A stretch of DNA of 57,026 nucleotides from Archangiaceae bacterium (GTDB lineage Bacteria > Myxococcota > Myxococcia > Myxococcales > Myxococcaceae), in assembly GCA_016879935.1 (NCBI GenBank), contig JAACJQ010000339.1, positions 1 to 57,026 on the forward strand, in the 5' to 3' direction. The position numbers and the translations under genes were made by a program. Shown here in pieces: positions 25,171-33,912 of this stretch (the first letter of the stretch is position 1; the number at the start of each line of letters is the position of its first letter). Under the pieces are notes generated by a model that worked only from the letters and a program-made list of their open reading frames with translations, searched no databases and had not been told where the DNA came from.

Positions 25171-27192
25171 ATGCGACGAATCGCTCTCGGCCTCACCGCC
25201 ACTGCCCTCACCTTCGCCGGCTGCGCCAAAGAAGCCGTGAAAGAAGAGCCGAAGGTCACCACGCCTGCGCCTGCTCCGGCGGCGCCGCCTCCTGCCCCGA
25301 AGCCGACGTTCGACCGGCTCTCGCGCCTCGACTTCAACGTGCGCGCGCAGGAGCGCTTCCTTCCCTTCTTCTGGCGTGACGACAACGACGGCAACAAGGT
25401 GCTCGAGCCCGCCGAGCTCGCGGTGCTGTGGGGCCCGCAGAACGCGCAGCGCTCCACCTTCGTCGACGAGAAGGGCGCGTTCACCCAGACGTTCATCGAC
25501 GCCTACGAGTCGATGGTGAAGCCCGCCGACGACAAGAACCTTCCCGCCGACGAGCAGAAGCGCCTCGGCCTCGTGCGCCTCGAGCTCTCGCAGGGCCGGC
25601 CCACGCTCGTCGAGACCGACCTCACGAAGGGCACCGACGAAGACCGCGCCATCATCAAGCACGTCTTCGCCGCGGCGAACGCCATCGAGCGCATTCACGG
25701 CAAGCAGCTCGGCACCGACACCATGGAGGCGAAGGACGCGGCGTCGAAGGCCCTCATCCACCGCAACCAGGGGCCGTTCTGCGTCGCGCCGAAGACCGAG
25801 AAGGACGAAGGCTGCACCGCCATCGCGCCGAAGCCGAAGCAGCTCTCGGGTCTGTACCCTGCCGCCGTGCAGGCCGACGCGAAGTTCTGCGACAAGCTCG
25901 CGAAGGAGAAGAACGCGAAGGACCTGATGGGCCACTTCTCGGCCGTCGTCGCCGATGGCGCGGGCTTCAAGGCAGTGCCGTACAGCGAGTTCTACAAGGC
26001 CGACATGGAGTCGGTGGCCACCTCGCTCGAGGCCGCGGCCAACGCCATCACCTCGCCGGGCGAAGCGGCGTTCCAGAAGTACCTGCGCGCCGCGGCGACG
26101 TCGTTCCGCACCAACGACTGGGAGCCCGCGAACGAGGCCTGGGTGGCGATGGGCCCGACGAACTCGAAGTGGTACCTGCGCATCGCGCCGGACGAGGTCT
26201 ATTACGAGCCGTGTGCGTGGAAGGCCGGCTTCGCGGTCAGCTTCGCGCGCATCAACATGGACTCGTTGGCCTGGCAGCAGAAGCTCGAGCCCGTGAAGGC
26301 CGACATGGAGAAGGCCCTCGCGACGCTCGCGGGCCCTCCGTACAAAGCGCGCGACGTGAAGTTCAAGCTGCCCGACTTCATCGACATCGTGCTCAACGCC
26401 GGTGACGCGCGGCCTGCGCATGGCGCCACCATCGGCCAGTCGCTGCCGAACTGGGGCAAGGTGGCCGAGAAGGGCGGCCGCACCGTCGCGATGACGAACC
26501 TGTACACCGACCTCGACAGCCAGAAGGCGCTCGAGGCGCAGATGGCGTCGCTGTTCTGCAGCTCGCTCATGACGAAGGCCACCACCGACGCGAAGCCCGC
26601 CGTGATGAGCGTCGTGCTGCACGAGGCCGCGCACAACCTCGGCCCGAGCCACGAGTACAAGGTGAAGGGCAAGGAGGACGACGAGGTCTTCGGTGGCCCG
26701 CTCGCCTCGACGATGGAGGAGCTCAAGGCCCAGACGTCGGCGCTCTACTTCTCGCAGTGGCTCGTCACGAAGAACGTCATCACGCAGGCCGAGGCCGATG
26801 CCGCCGCGGTTCGCGACGTCGCGTGGGGCTTCGGCCACATCAGCCGCGGCATGTACACGGCTGACAACAAGCCGCGAAACTACAGCCACCTCGCGTCGAT
26901 TCAGATGGGCACGCTCACCAAGGCCGGCGTGCTCGTGTTCAAGGCCGACGAGAAGGCCGCCAACGGCACCGACGTGGGCTGCTTCGACATCGACTTCGCG
27001 AAGTGGAAGCCCGCAGTCGACACGCTCGCCAAGCGCGTGCTGATGGCGAAGGGCAAGGGCGACAAGAAGGACGCCGAGGCGATGGTGGCCGAGTTCGTCG
27101 ACGGCAAGGACGACTGGGCCAAGCGCCGCGAGCTCATCACCGAGCGGTGGCTGCGCGCTCCGAAGGCGACGTTCGTGTACGCGGTGAAGTGA
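25171..27192 (+). CDS. Zinc metallopeptidase lipoprotein, dipeptidyl-peptidase III (M49)-like
   Basis: This 673-residue protein starts at ATG 25171 with lipobox TFAGC (Cys 17) and an Ala/Pro spacer. Near residues 70-81 the loop DNDGNKVLEPAE matches an EF-hand calcium loop (D1, D3, N5, L8, E12). The putative zinc site is HEAAH (484-488) followed by STMEELKAQTSALY with Glu 516/517, an arrangement like the M49 family, where a second helix supplies the glutamate ligand. Classical DPP III has HExxxH (HELLGH), so this five-residue HExxH is a variant. Mature protein is rich in Lys and Ala. Predicted role: cell-surface or periplasmic peptidase. Family assignment is moderate; metallopeptidase character is good. 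It is convergent with the 27196 gene with a 3-bp gap. Confidence 0.75.
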   Translation: MRRIALGLTATALTFAGCAKEAVKEEPKVTTPAPAPAAPPPAPKPTFDRLSRLDFNVRAQERFLPFFWRDDNDGNKVLEPAELAVLWGPQNAQRSTFVDEKGAFTQTFIDAYESMVKPADDKNLPADEQKRLGLVRLELSQGRPTLVETDLTKGTDEDRAIIKHVFAAANAIERIHGKQLGTDTMEAKDAASKALIHRNQGPFCVAPKTEKDEGCTAIAPKPKQLSGLYPAAVQADAKFCDKLAKEKNAKDLMGHFSAVVADGAGFKAVPYSEFYKADMESVATSLEAAANAITSPGEAAFQKYLRAAATSFRTNDWEPANEAWVAMGPTNSKWYLRIAPDEVYYEPCAWKAGFAVSFARINMDSLAWQQKLEPVKADMEKALATLAGPPYKARDVKFKLPDFIDIVLNAGDARPAHGATIGQSLPNWGKVAEKGGRTVAMTNLYTDLDSQKALEAQMASLFCSSLMTKATTDAKPAVMSVVLHEAAHNLGPSHEYKVKGKEDDEVFGGPLASTMEELKAQTSALYFSQWLVTKNVITQAEADAAAVRDVAWGFGHISRGMYTADNKPRNYSHLASIQMGTLTKAGVLVFKADEKAANGTDVGCFDIDFAKWKPAVDTLAKRVLMAKGKGDKKDAEAMVAEFVDGKDDWAKRRELITERWLRAPKATFVYAVK

Positions 27193-27195
27193 ACG

Positions 27196-27858
27196 TCACC
27201 GCAGGGTGAGGGAGTCGTCTCCGAAGGCCTGCGCCTCGGTGCCTGCCCAGAGTCGTGGCGGGTCGAGGTGCGGGCCTCCGAGGGCGTCGAGGCCTTTGGC
27301 GACCGTCGTCACCATCGAGCCGGTGACGTCGTCTTTCGTCTCGGTGTTCGCGTCGTCGACGGCCTTTCGCAGGGTGTTGCCCTTCGTCCACCGCTTGAGG
27401 AACGCGCGGTAGAAGAGCGGCGCGACGTTGTTGCCGCGATGGCCGACGTACGCACGGGCGCCGAGCGCGAGCATCGCGGGGCCTTGAACCGAACCGCCCG
27501 CGCCAGTGCTGTAGACGAGGCGCAGCTTCTGACGCGCGGGCTCGTCGAGCGCACCGAGCCAGCGGTCGTAGCGGTTTCCATGTGAGAGGAAGAAGACGTC
27601 GATGGTGGCGTCGGTCTTCGCGCGCGTGCGAATCGCGTCGAGCAGCCGGGCCTCGCCATCGTCGGTGGGTGTCGCTTCGAGGTAGTCCACGTGCTCCCAC
27701 GCGCTCCCGAACGCCGAGAGCGTGTACTCGCGGCTGGCGACCATCTGGTAGCCGGGCACGTGGTCTCTGAAGAAGACCGCGCCGTGCGTCGGGGTGGGCG
27801 GCGTCGCCTGCGGGCACGCGCTGATCAACAGCAGCAACAGAGCGTAGCGGGCGAGCAT
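27196..27858 (-). CDS. Caspase-fold-like lipoprotein, probably catalytically dead
   Basis: This 220-residue protein starts at ATG 27858, giving a signal peptide with lipobox LISAC (Cys 15); the open frame further upstream is repeat-derived. The core text IDVFFLSHGNRYDRW supplies the strand-His-Gly element (SHG, residues 92-94) of clan CD / CHAT-like folds. The next strand, LRLVYSTGAGGS, occupies the position where the catalytic Cys normally sits (typically AC-x-SG). It is followed by MLALGARAYVGHRG and the characteristic amphipathic KGNTLRKAVDDAN. With Thr/Gly instead of Cys, peptidase activity is unlikely. Remote homology is by pattern only. It is divergent from the repeat lipoprotein at 27925 across 66 bp. 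Confidence 0.65.
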   Translation of the reverse strand: MLARYALLLLLISACPQATPPTPTHGAVFFRDHVPGYQMVASREYTLSAFGSAWEHVDYLEATPTDDGEARLLDAIRTRAKTDATIDVFFLSHGNRYDRWLGALDEPARQKLRLVYSTGAGGSVQGPAMLALGARAYVGHRGNNVAPLFYRAFLKRWTKGNTLRKAVDDANTETKDDVTGSMVTTVAKGLDALGGPHLDPPRLWAGTEAQAFGDDSLTLR

Positions 27859-27924
27859 CGACGGCCCAGATCGTAGCAGCGGGCGAGGGTTGACTCCCGG
27901 CAGCCGACTGCAACAGTTCGGTCG

Positions 27925-29691
27925 GTGCGACGACTGCTCCCCGTGCTGATGCTGGTGCAGGCCTGCGCTCCTCCGACGTCGATGGTCGTCGAGTTCACCA
28001 CCAACCTGCCGTGCCCCACGCAGCGCACCGCGCAGTACCTGGGCGTCGCGTTCGGCGGCAATGAAGAGGCAGTCGAGACGACGTTCACCGAGGTGTTCGA
28101 CGGGCGGCAGTGTGACGACCAGACCGGCGTGCTCGGCACCTATGCGTTCAGGCCCGCGGCGAACGATCGCGAGCAGACCATCTTCCTGAGAGCGGCGCTG
28201 GCTCCAGCGGGAGACGTCGAGGCGTTCTGCAGCCCGAAGGAGTCGTCGTTCGATGCGCGCCGGTGTGTCATCGCGCGGCGGCGAATCAGGTTCACGCCCG
28301 GCGCGACGCTGCGGGTGCCGTTGCTCTTTCACGACTCGTGTCTCGGGAAGCCGTGTGACGTGAACGAGACCTGCGTCGTGGGCGGGCGATGTGTCTCGAA
28401 GAATCTGATCACCCCGATGTGCCGCCCGAGTGAATCGTGTGTGGTCGAACTCGATGCCGGGGTCGGTGGTGGGAATGCAGGTGGCGGCGCTGCAGGTGGA
28501 GTGGCCGGAGGTTCGGCGACAGGTGGTGGAACTGCAGCTGGTGGAACTGCCGCTGGCGGATCCGCAGGTGGTGGAACTGCCGCTGGTGGAACTGCCGCTG
28601 GTGGATCCGCAGCTGGTGGAATTGCAGCTGGTGGAACTGCCGCTGGTGGAACTGCCGCTGGTGGAACTGCAGCTGGTGGATCCGCAGCTGGTGGATCCGC
28701 GGCTGGTGGAACTGCGGCTGGTGGAACTGCAGCTGGTGGAACTGCAGCTGGTGGAACTGCAGCTGGTGGAACTGCAGCTGGTGGAACTGCAGCTGGTGGA
28801 ACTGCAGCTGGTGGAACCGCAGCTGGTGGAACTGCCGCTGGTGGAACCGCAGCTGGTGGAACCGCAGCTGGTGGATCCGCTGGAGGTGGATCCGCTGGAG
28901 GTGCTTCCGACGCGGGTGTTGCGCCCGACTGTGTCGTCTATCAAGGCCAGTTCTGTCAGGCGCCGGTTGCCGGCTGCTGTCTCCGCTCCAACGTCGACGC
29001 GGGCCTGGGCATCTGCTCCACCTCGACCTGCGCTGCGTCTGGCACCTCATCGGGGATGCTGGTCGGCTGCATCGACAGCGCTGATTGTCTCAACCAACCG
29101 AAGAATTGCTGGGTGCGGGGCAACACGACCGTTTGTCTCGCGCCCGCGGCACCGACGAACAACACCGATCGTCGCTCGTGCGGTCCGAGCGAAGCGTGCA
29201 CCAGCCTGCAGATGCCGAACTGTCAGCCAGACCGCGTGTTCCCGTTCCTCAAGACCTGTCAGTGCGATCCGCTCGTGCGCACGTGCCTCGCGGGCGACGT
29301 GTGTGTTCCTTCGACGCGCCAGTGTCTGCCGATGGGCGCTCCTTCCTTCCCGGGCGTGGAGTGCCAACTCGCGCCCCCGGGCCAGGCGGGCGTGACGTGC
29401 ATCGATGGCACCTACTGTTGCCAGAGCACCGTGCTGCCGCCGACCTGTGAGCCCTCGCTCGGCACCTGCCCCGGCATGACGGTCGGCTGTCGCAGCTCCT
29501 CCGATTGCGCCACCGGTTCGTGGTGCAGCTACGACCGGCTGACGTTCCCCGTCGTCGCTCACTGCCTCAACGGCATCGAAGCCCGCGAGGCGTGTCGGCG
29601 AGGGGTCTCGAGCGCGCGCAACTGCGAAGGTGGTGGCCAGTGCACCGGCATCATCGACGCAGGTCCGGTCGACTTCGGGTTCTGCCAGTAG
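27925..29691 (+). CDS. Surface lipoprotein with long TAAGG-type stalk and Cys-rich domain
   Basis: This 588-residue protein starts at GTG 27925 with lipobox LVQAC (Cys 14). An N-terminal beta-rich domain of about 160 residues ends in a Cys-rich clip (GKPCDVNETCVVGGRC). A stalk of about 25 five-residue units (mostly TAAGG, with SAAGG and IAAGG) follows at roughly residues 180-325. The C-terminal 260 residues hold many cysteines in short units (QFCQAPVAGCCLRS, TYCCQSTVLPPTCEP, RSSSDCATGSWCSY). Together it looks like an extracellular, disulfide-rich head on a flexible stalk. No enzyme motif is visible. It is convergent with the TPR/PEGA gene, stops 3 bp apart. Confidence 0.82.
   Translation: MRRLLPVLMLVQACAPPTSMVVEFTTNLPCPTQRTAQYLGVAFGGNEEAVETTFTEVFDGRQCDDQTGVLGTYAFRPAANDREQTIFLRAALAPAGDVEAFCSPKESSFDARRCVIARRRIRFTPGATLRVPLLFHDSCLGKPCDVNETCVVGGRCVSKNLITPMCRPSESCVVELDAGVGGGNAGGGAAGGVAGGSATGGGTAAGGTAAGGSAGGGTAAGGTAAGGSAAGGIAAGGTAAGGTAAGGTAAGGSAAGGSAAGGTAAGGTAAGGTAAGGTAAGGTAAGGTAAGGTAAGGTAAGGTAAGGTAAGGTAAGGSAGGGSAGGASDAGVAPDCVVYQGQFCQAPVAGCCLRSNVDAGLGICSTSTCAASGTSSGMLVGCIDSADCLNQPKNCWVRGNTTVCLAPAAPTNNTDRRSCGPSEACTSLQMPNCQPDRVFPFLKTCQCDPLVRTCLAGDVCVPSTRQCLPMGAPSFPGVECQLAPPGQAGVTCIDGTYCCQSTVLPPTCEPSLGTCPGMTVGCRSSSDCATGSWCSYDRLTFPVVAHCLNGIEAREACRRGVSSARNCEGGGQCTGIIDAGPVDFGFCQ
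28460..28908 (+). repeat. 15-bp tandem repeat coding for the TAAGG stalk
   Basis: The unit GCAGCTGGTGGAACT and close variants recur about 25 times; a central block of eleven units is nearly uniform. Because the unit is 15 bp and lacks stops in several frames, long spurious frames appear on both strands. Copy number is expected to vary by slippage or recombination. Confidence 0.9.
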
Positions 29692-29694
29692 CCG

Positions 29695-30678
29695 TCAGAA
29701 CGAGAGTTGCGGGAGCAGCGACGGCGCAATCGGAGGCTCGCTCGAGTTCAACGTTCCGCGCATCGCGGGCCGCTCGATGGTCCACGCTGCGGCGACGCCG
29801 GCTCCGGCTGCGACGACGACACCAATCGCTGCCCAGAAGTACCAGCGCTCGTACAGGCGCGGTTCGCGCACGAGCCCCACGTCGACGAGCCGCAGCTCTC
29901 CGGCCTTCACCAGCACAGAGGTGAGCGCCGGCACGAAGCCCTCCTTCGTCAGCCGAACCTGATGCGACCCGGGCGCCACCACCACGTCGAGCGGCACGTT
30001 CCCGCTCTGGGCGTCGTCGACCGACGCCAGCGCGCCGCTCTCGGCCGAGCTCACCCGCAGCACCGCCTTCGTCTCTTTCGAGTCGAGCCGCACCTCGAGG
30101 TGCACGTCCTGCCGGCCCGCCAGCGTCACGCTGCGCGAGAAGGGAAAGAACCGCGCGTCGTCGACGGTGAGCATCGCCGGTTTGCCCGAGCTCACCGAGA
30201 TGGGCTGCGGCAGGGGCGAGCGGCCGAGAATGCGCTCTCCGAGCCGAACCTCGACGCCATCGACCGGCACCACGATGAACAGGCGCGTCACCCGCTCGCG
30301 ATAGGTCGAGAGCAGCTCGTCGAGCGCCGGCACCCGCGCACGCACCGAGTCCTCCGCTTCGAGCGAGAAGCGCTCCAGCAGCGCGAGCGCCTGGGGGAAC
30401 TGCTCGAGCCGCTCGTGGCAGCGCGCGCGGTTGAAGAGGAGCACCGACGACGGCGCCAACGCGTACGCCTCTTCGTACGCCGCCAACGCCTCTGCGGGCC
30501 GCCCGGAGTCGAGCGCCGCGTCGCCCTTCAGCTTCGCCACCCGTGCGGCTTCGGCCTTCGCCGCTGCCTCTGCGACGGCGGGATCGACCGGCTTCGTCGC
30601 CTTCTTCGGCGCTGCAAAGGCGACGGCTCCACAGCAGAGCCACAGCGCGAGCAGCCGGGTCACGTCGTTCGGGTTCAC
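29695..30678 (-). CDS. TPR and PEGA-like domain protein with C-terminal TM helix
   Basis: This 327-residue protein starts at GTG 30678, overlapping the stop of the upstream kinase by 4 bp. After a signal peptide (LLALWLCCGAVAFAA) comes a helical TPR pair (GDAALDSGRPAEALAAYEEAY, LFNRARCHERLEQFPQALALLE). Two PEGA-like beta domains follow (VDGVEVRLGERILGRSPLPQP; DDAQSGNVPLDVVVAPGSHQVRL, split by several residues), then a TM helix near 280-300 and a short tail. TPR-PEGA proteins are common partners of myxobacterial Ser/Thr kinases, thought to act at the envelope, and the translational coupling here supports that. Substrate or ligand is unknown. Confidence 0.87.
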   Translation of the reverse strand: MNPNDVTRLLALWLCCGAVAFAAPKKATKPVDPAVAEAAAKAEAARVAKLKGDAALDSGRPAEALAAYEEAYALAPSSVLLFNRARCHERLEQFPQALALLERFSLEAEDSVRARVPALDELLSTYRERVTRLFIVVPVDGVEVRLGERILGRSPLPQPISVSSGKPAMLTVDDARFFPFSRSVTLAGRQDVHLEVRLDSKETKAVLRVSSAESGALASVDDAQSGNVPLDVVVAPGSHQVRLTKEGFVPALTSVLVKAGELRLVDVGLVREPRLYERWYFWAAIGVVVAAGAGVAAAWTIERPAMRGTLNSSEPPIAPSLLPQLSF

Positions 30679-31973
30679 AGATGCTCTGGGTTCTTGTCGA
30701 CGGGTCGAGGCCGCGACTTTGGCACGACGCGAGTCGGTTTCGGCGAGGGCGATGGTGTCGGCGCCACGACGGGTTCGAGCGGTGCGACGGGAGCAGGCTC
30801 GATGGGCTTCACGGGAGCGGGGTCGGGCTGTGCAACGGGAGCAGGCTCGGGCGCCGCGACTGGCACCTCCACCGCCTTCGATGGAGCGGGTACGGGTGGC
30901 GCCATCGGCTCGCGCGAGGGGCGGTCACGCAGGGCCAGCACGCCACCGCCGAGCACGAGCACGGCTCCCAGCACGACGCCGATGACGACTCGACGAGACC
31001 CCGGCATCACCTGCTCGATGACCTGCGCGGTCTCTCCGGCCGCTGGCAACCCCTGTTGGCGATGAGTCGTCACGGCGGCGGGCGTCGCCATCGGCTGGGT
31101 GTCGGGCACCACCGGCAACGTGGGTGCCGCAGCGGGGTCGGCCTCGGCGAAGGGGCGCAGCTCGTCGGCGAACCGTCTCAGGTCGGGTGTTCGCGTCGCC
31201 TGCGGCCGCAGCGCGCGCGCAATCGCAGCCCACAGCCCCGGTGGCACGTCGATACCGCGCTGCGAGAGTGGCTGCGGTGCTCCCTCGATCACCGCCATCA
31301 GGTACTGACTGAAGCTGGTGCCCTCGAAGGGGAACTTCGCCGAGAGCAGCTGGTACAGCGTCACCGCCATCGCCCACACGTCACAGCGGTGGTCGAACGG
31401 CTCGCCCTGAATCTGCTCGGGTGAGAGGTAGTTGACGGTGCCGACGATGGCGTCGCCGGTGAGCATGCGCGCGTCGTCTTCGCGACGGCGGGCGACTCCG
31501 AAGTCGACGATGCGAATCGTCTGCTCGCGCGTGAGCATGATGTTCGCGGGCTTCACGTCACGGTGAATGATCTGCCGGTCGTGCGCGGCGGCGAGCGCGA
31601 GTGACGCCTCGACGACCCAGCGCACGCGCTCGTGCAGCGGCGTCTCGGGGTGCGCGCGGAGCACGGCGTCGAGCGACTGCCCGTCGATGAACTCCATGAC
31701 GATGAAGGGCAGCCCGTCGTCGTTGGTGTCGACGTCGAAGATTCGGCAGACGCCAGGGTGATGGAGCGCCGCCAGCGCCCGCGCCTCGCGCAAGAACCGC
31801 TCGACTGCGGAGGCCGAGTCGAGCGACTGCGCCGTCATCAGTTTCACCGCCACGGGTTGGTCGAGCAGCTCGTGATGCGACAGGTACACCGCGCCCATGC
31901 CGCCCTGACCGAGCTTGCGCAGCAGCCGGTACTTTCCCTTCAGCGTGCGGGTGGAGTCGTCGACGGCGGCCAT
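30675..31973 (-). CDS. Transmembrane Ser/Thr protein kinase
   Basis: This 432-residue protein has glycine loop GQGGMG (residues 22-27), Lys 44 in VAVKLM, HRDVKPAN (137-144), DFG (157-159), and GTVNYLSPEQ in the activation segment, a complete Hanks-type kinase. After a short Pro-rich linker there is one TM helix (about 325-345), then an extracytoplasmic Pro/Ala/Val-rich tail of about 80 residues with repeated APEPAPVAQ-like units and no recognisable sensor domain. It is the first gene of an operon with the TPR/PEGA protein (GTGA overlap). Likely role: envelope-linked signalling by protein phosphorylation. Confidence 0.95.
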   Translation of the reverse strand: MAAVDDSTRTLKGKYRLLRKLGQGGMGAVYLSHHELLDQPVAVKLMTAQSLDSASAVERFLREARALAALHHPGVCRIFDVDTNDDGLPFIVMEFIDGQSLDAVLRAHPETPLHERVRWVVEASLALAAAHDRQIIHRDVKPANIMLTREQTIRIVDFGVARRREDDARMLTGDAIVGTVNYLSPEQIQGEPFDHRCDVWAMAVTLYQLLSAKFPFEGTSFSQYLMAVIEGAPQPLSQRGIDVPPGLWAAIARALRPQATRTPDLRRFADELRPFAEADPAAAPTLPVVPDTQPMATPAAVTTHRQQGLPAAGETAQVIEQVMPGSRRVVIGVVLGAVLVLGGGVLALRDRPSREPMAPPVPAPSKAVEVPVAAPEPAPVAQPDPAPVKPIEPAPVAPLEPVVAPTPSPSPKPTRVVPKSRPRPVDKNPEHL

Positions 31974-32043
31974 GGGCGCACGACTCTATGGAGGTTGGCG
32001 CGACGCTGGCGAGCGTCGCATGGCGCCTGCCGAAGGCGTGCTG

Positions 32044-33036
32044 CTACTCGGGAGCGCCGGCGCGCTCGTCGCGCCACTGGCTCGGTGACTTCCCCGTCCA
32101 CCGGGTGAAGGCGTGCGAGAAGGCCGCGGCGTCGGCGAACCCCAGCCGCACGGCAATCTCCTTGATGGCCCGGCCGCCGGTCAGCATCGCCTCGGCGCGC
32201 GCGCGGCGCTCCTGGTCGAGCAGCTCGCTGTAGCTGGTGCCCTCGGCGCTCAGGCGACGTTTGAGGGTGCGGGCGCTCATCGAGAGCCGCTGGGCCACCA
32301 CGTCGACCTCGAGCACCCCGTCGGCCAGCACCAGGCTGCGAACCCTCGCGGCCACGCGGCTCGTCTCGCTCAACGCCGCCAGCTCGCGCTCACACTGCTC
32401 CTCGGCGAGGCGTTGCGCCGCGGGGTCGGCCAGCTGCAGCTTCGCGTCGAGGTGGGCCGCGTCGAACACCAGACGATGGGCCGGTTTGCCGAAGACGAGG
32501 CGCTCGAGCCGCGGCGAGTTCATTCGCTCCAGCCAGTCGGGCTTCGGCAGCGCCAGCTCGATGCGTCCCGCGAGAACCTGCCCCGTCAGCGCCTGGCCCA
32601 GCGTCGACAAGCCGACGGCCAGCGCGAGAATGACGACGTCGCGCGCCGAGCCCAGGTCTTCGTGCTCGTCGATGGTGACGAAGGCCGTCGCGCCCTCCAC
32701 GGTGAGCCGGTAGCGCAGGGTCGAGGTGCGGGTGGCCATGAAGCGTTCGCCCAGGCGCAACGCGTCGCCGATGGTGCTGGCCGTCAGCACCGCGAAGCCG
32801 AGGTAGCCGTGCCACGACGCGCGCATCGCGAGGCCGAGGTAGACGCCCAGGCCCGGCTCTCCCGTCAGCAGGCGGGCGCGCTCGATGAGGGCGATGACGC
32901 GCGGCAGCTCGAGCCGCAGCGACCCATCACGCAGGTCGTCGAGCTCGAGGTCGAACGGCTCGAGCAGCTCGTCGGCGTCGACGCCGAAGCGCGCCGCGAC
33001 GTCGACGAGATGTCCGGCATACACGGCGGGGAACAC
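32044..33036 (-). CDS. AraC-family regulator (VirS/OruR-like)
   Basis: This 330-residue protein starts at GTG 33036. The N-terminal two-thirds matches the arabinose-binding-like domain of VirS/OruR-type regulators (LGVYLGLAMRASWHGYLGFAVLTASTIGDAL). The C-terminus carries the two helix-turn-helix units of AraC: VDVVAQRLSMSARTLKRRLS and IKEIAVRLGFADAAAFSHAF, with RWTGKSPSQWR. It is transcribed divergently from the hydrolase/SDR/monooxygenase operon across 81 bp. This is the arrangement of virS and the mymA operon in mycobacteria, so it is most likely the operon's activator. Ligand unknown. Confidence 0.92.
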   Translation of the reverse strand: MFPAVYAGHLVDVAARFGVDADELLEPFDLELDDLRDGSLRLELPRVIALIERARLLTGEPGLGVYLGLAMRASWHGYLGFAVLTASTIGDALRLGERFMATRTSTLRYRLTVEGATAFVTIDEHEDLGSARDVVILALAVGLSTLGQALTGQVLAGRIELALPKPDWLERMNSPRLERLVFGKPAHRLVFDAAHLDAKLQLADPAAQRLAEEQCERELAALSETSRVAARVRSLVLADGVLEVDVVAQRLSMSARTLKRRLSAEGTSYSELLDQERRARAEAMLTGGRAIKEIAVRLGFADAAAFSHAFTRWTGKSPSQWRDERAGAPE

Positions 33037-33117
33037 GCCGACTGCTTAGCTGAACGCTGGCCCACGAAGACAACAGGTTGGCACCCGCGCACATGCCCGC
33101 TCTGTGATGAAGGCTCG

Positions 33118-33912
33118 GTGAGCTCCATCGACGTTCGCGACCTGCGGTTCGACCTCTCCAACGTGCCGCGCGACTGGCACCCACGCGGCGCCGCGGTCAC
33201 CGCCCTCTGGGACCAGTTCTCGGTCTTCTTCCCCGTCGGAGAGGCCTTCTTCGTGCGCTCGGTGCGCCACTTCCTGCCTCAGCTGTCGGACGAGCAGCTG
33301 CGCGCCGACGTCGCCGCCTTCTGCGCGCAGGAGGGCCATCACGCACGCGAGCACAAGGCCTACAACGACTTCCTCGAGGCGCAGGGGCTGCCCATCACCG
33401 CGCTCGAGGGCCGCGTGCGCCGGCTGCTGGGGCTCGCGCAGCGCTTCTCGCCGCACCGACAGCTCGCCATCACCTGCGCGCTCGAGCACTTCACCTCGCT
33501 CATGGGTGAGGCGGTGTTGTCGAACGGCACCCTGCTCGAGGGCGCCCACCCGACGATGTCGAAGCTGTGGCGCTGGCACGCGGCCGAAGAGAACGAGCAC
33601 CGTAGCGTCGCCTTCGACGTGTACCTCGCCGTCGGAGGCAGCCATCTCGGGCGCGCGCGCGCCATGCTGTCGACGACCTTCGTGTTCTGGGTGCTCGTCG
33701 GGCTGCAGACGCTCGTGTTCCTCGGGCGGCGTGGCGCGTTGTTCTCGCTGCGCGAATGGTGGCGCCTCTTCTCGTTCGTCTGGCTCGACCCGAAGGGGCT
33801 GCGCACCCTGTTCAGGCCGTGGGCGCAGTACTTCTCGAGCCGTTTTCACCCGGCGAACCGCGGGAGCGAGCCTTTCGAGACGTGGAAGCGCGAGCTCGGC
33901 GCCGCCTCATGA
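33118..33912 (+). CDS. Metal-dependent hydrolase family protein (PF10118-like, di-iron fold)
   Basis: This 264-residue protein starts at GTG 33118, the first codon in frame after the divergent promoter region. Metal-ligand candidates sit in FCAQEGHHAREHKAYND and in EENEHRSVAFDVY, the helical E-x-x-H pairs typical of this ferritin-like 'predicted metal-dependent hydrolase' family. A hydrophobic segment near residues 185-205 may lie against the membrane. The family often neighbours SDRs and flavin monooxygenases in lipid-modification clusters, exactly as here. Reaction unknown. Its TGA overlaps the ATG of the SDR gene (ATGA). Confidence 0.87.
   Translation: MSSIDVRDLRFDLSNVPRDWHPRGAAVTALWDQFSVFFPVGEAFFVRSVRHFLPQLSDEQLRADVAAFCAQEGHHAREHKAYNDFLEAQGLPITALEGRVRRLLGLAQRFSPHRQLAITCALEHFTSLMGEAVLSNGTLLEGAHPTMSKLWRWHAAEENEHRSVAFDVYLAVGGSHLGRARAMLSTTFVFWVLVGLQTLVFLGRRGALFSLREWWRLFSFVWLDPKGLRTLFRPWAQYFSSRFHPANRGSEPFETWKRELGAAS

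Noticed and set aside
24760..26889. A 709-residue minus-strand frame opposite the hybrid kinase and the metallopeptidase
   Set aside because: The plus-strand genes carry catalytic motifs; the reverse frame is Leu/Arg/Val-rich with no motif.
28430..29395. Long additional frames in the 15-bp repeat, plus and minus
   Set aside because: They are by-products of the stop-free repeat; only the frame with a lipobox and Cys-rich domain is credible.
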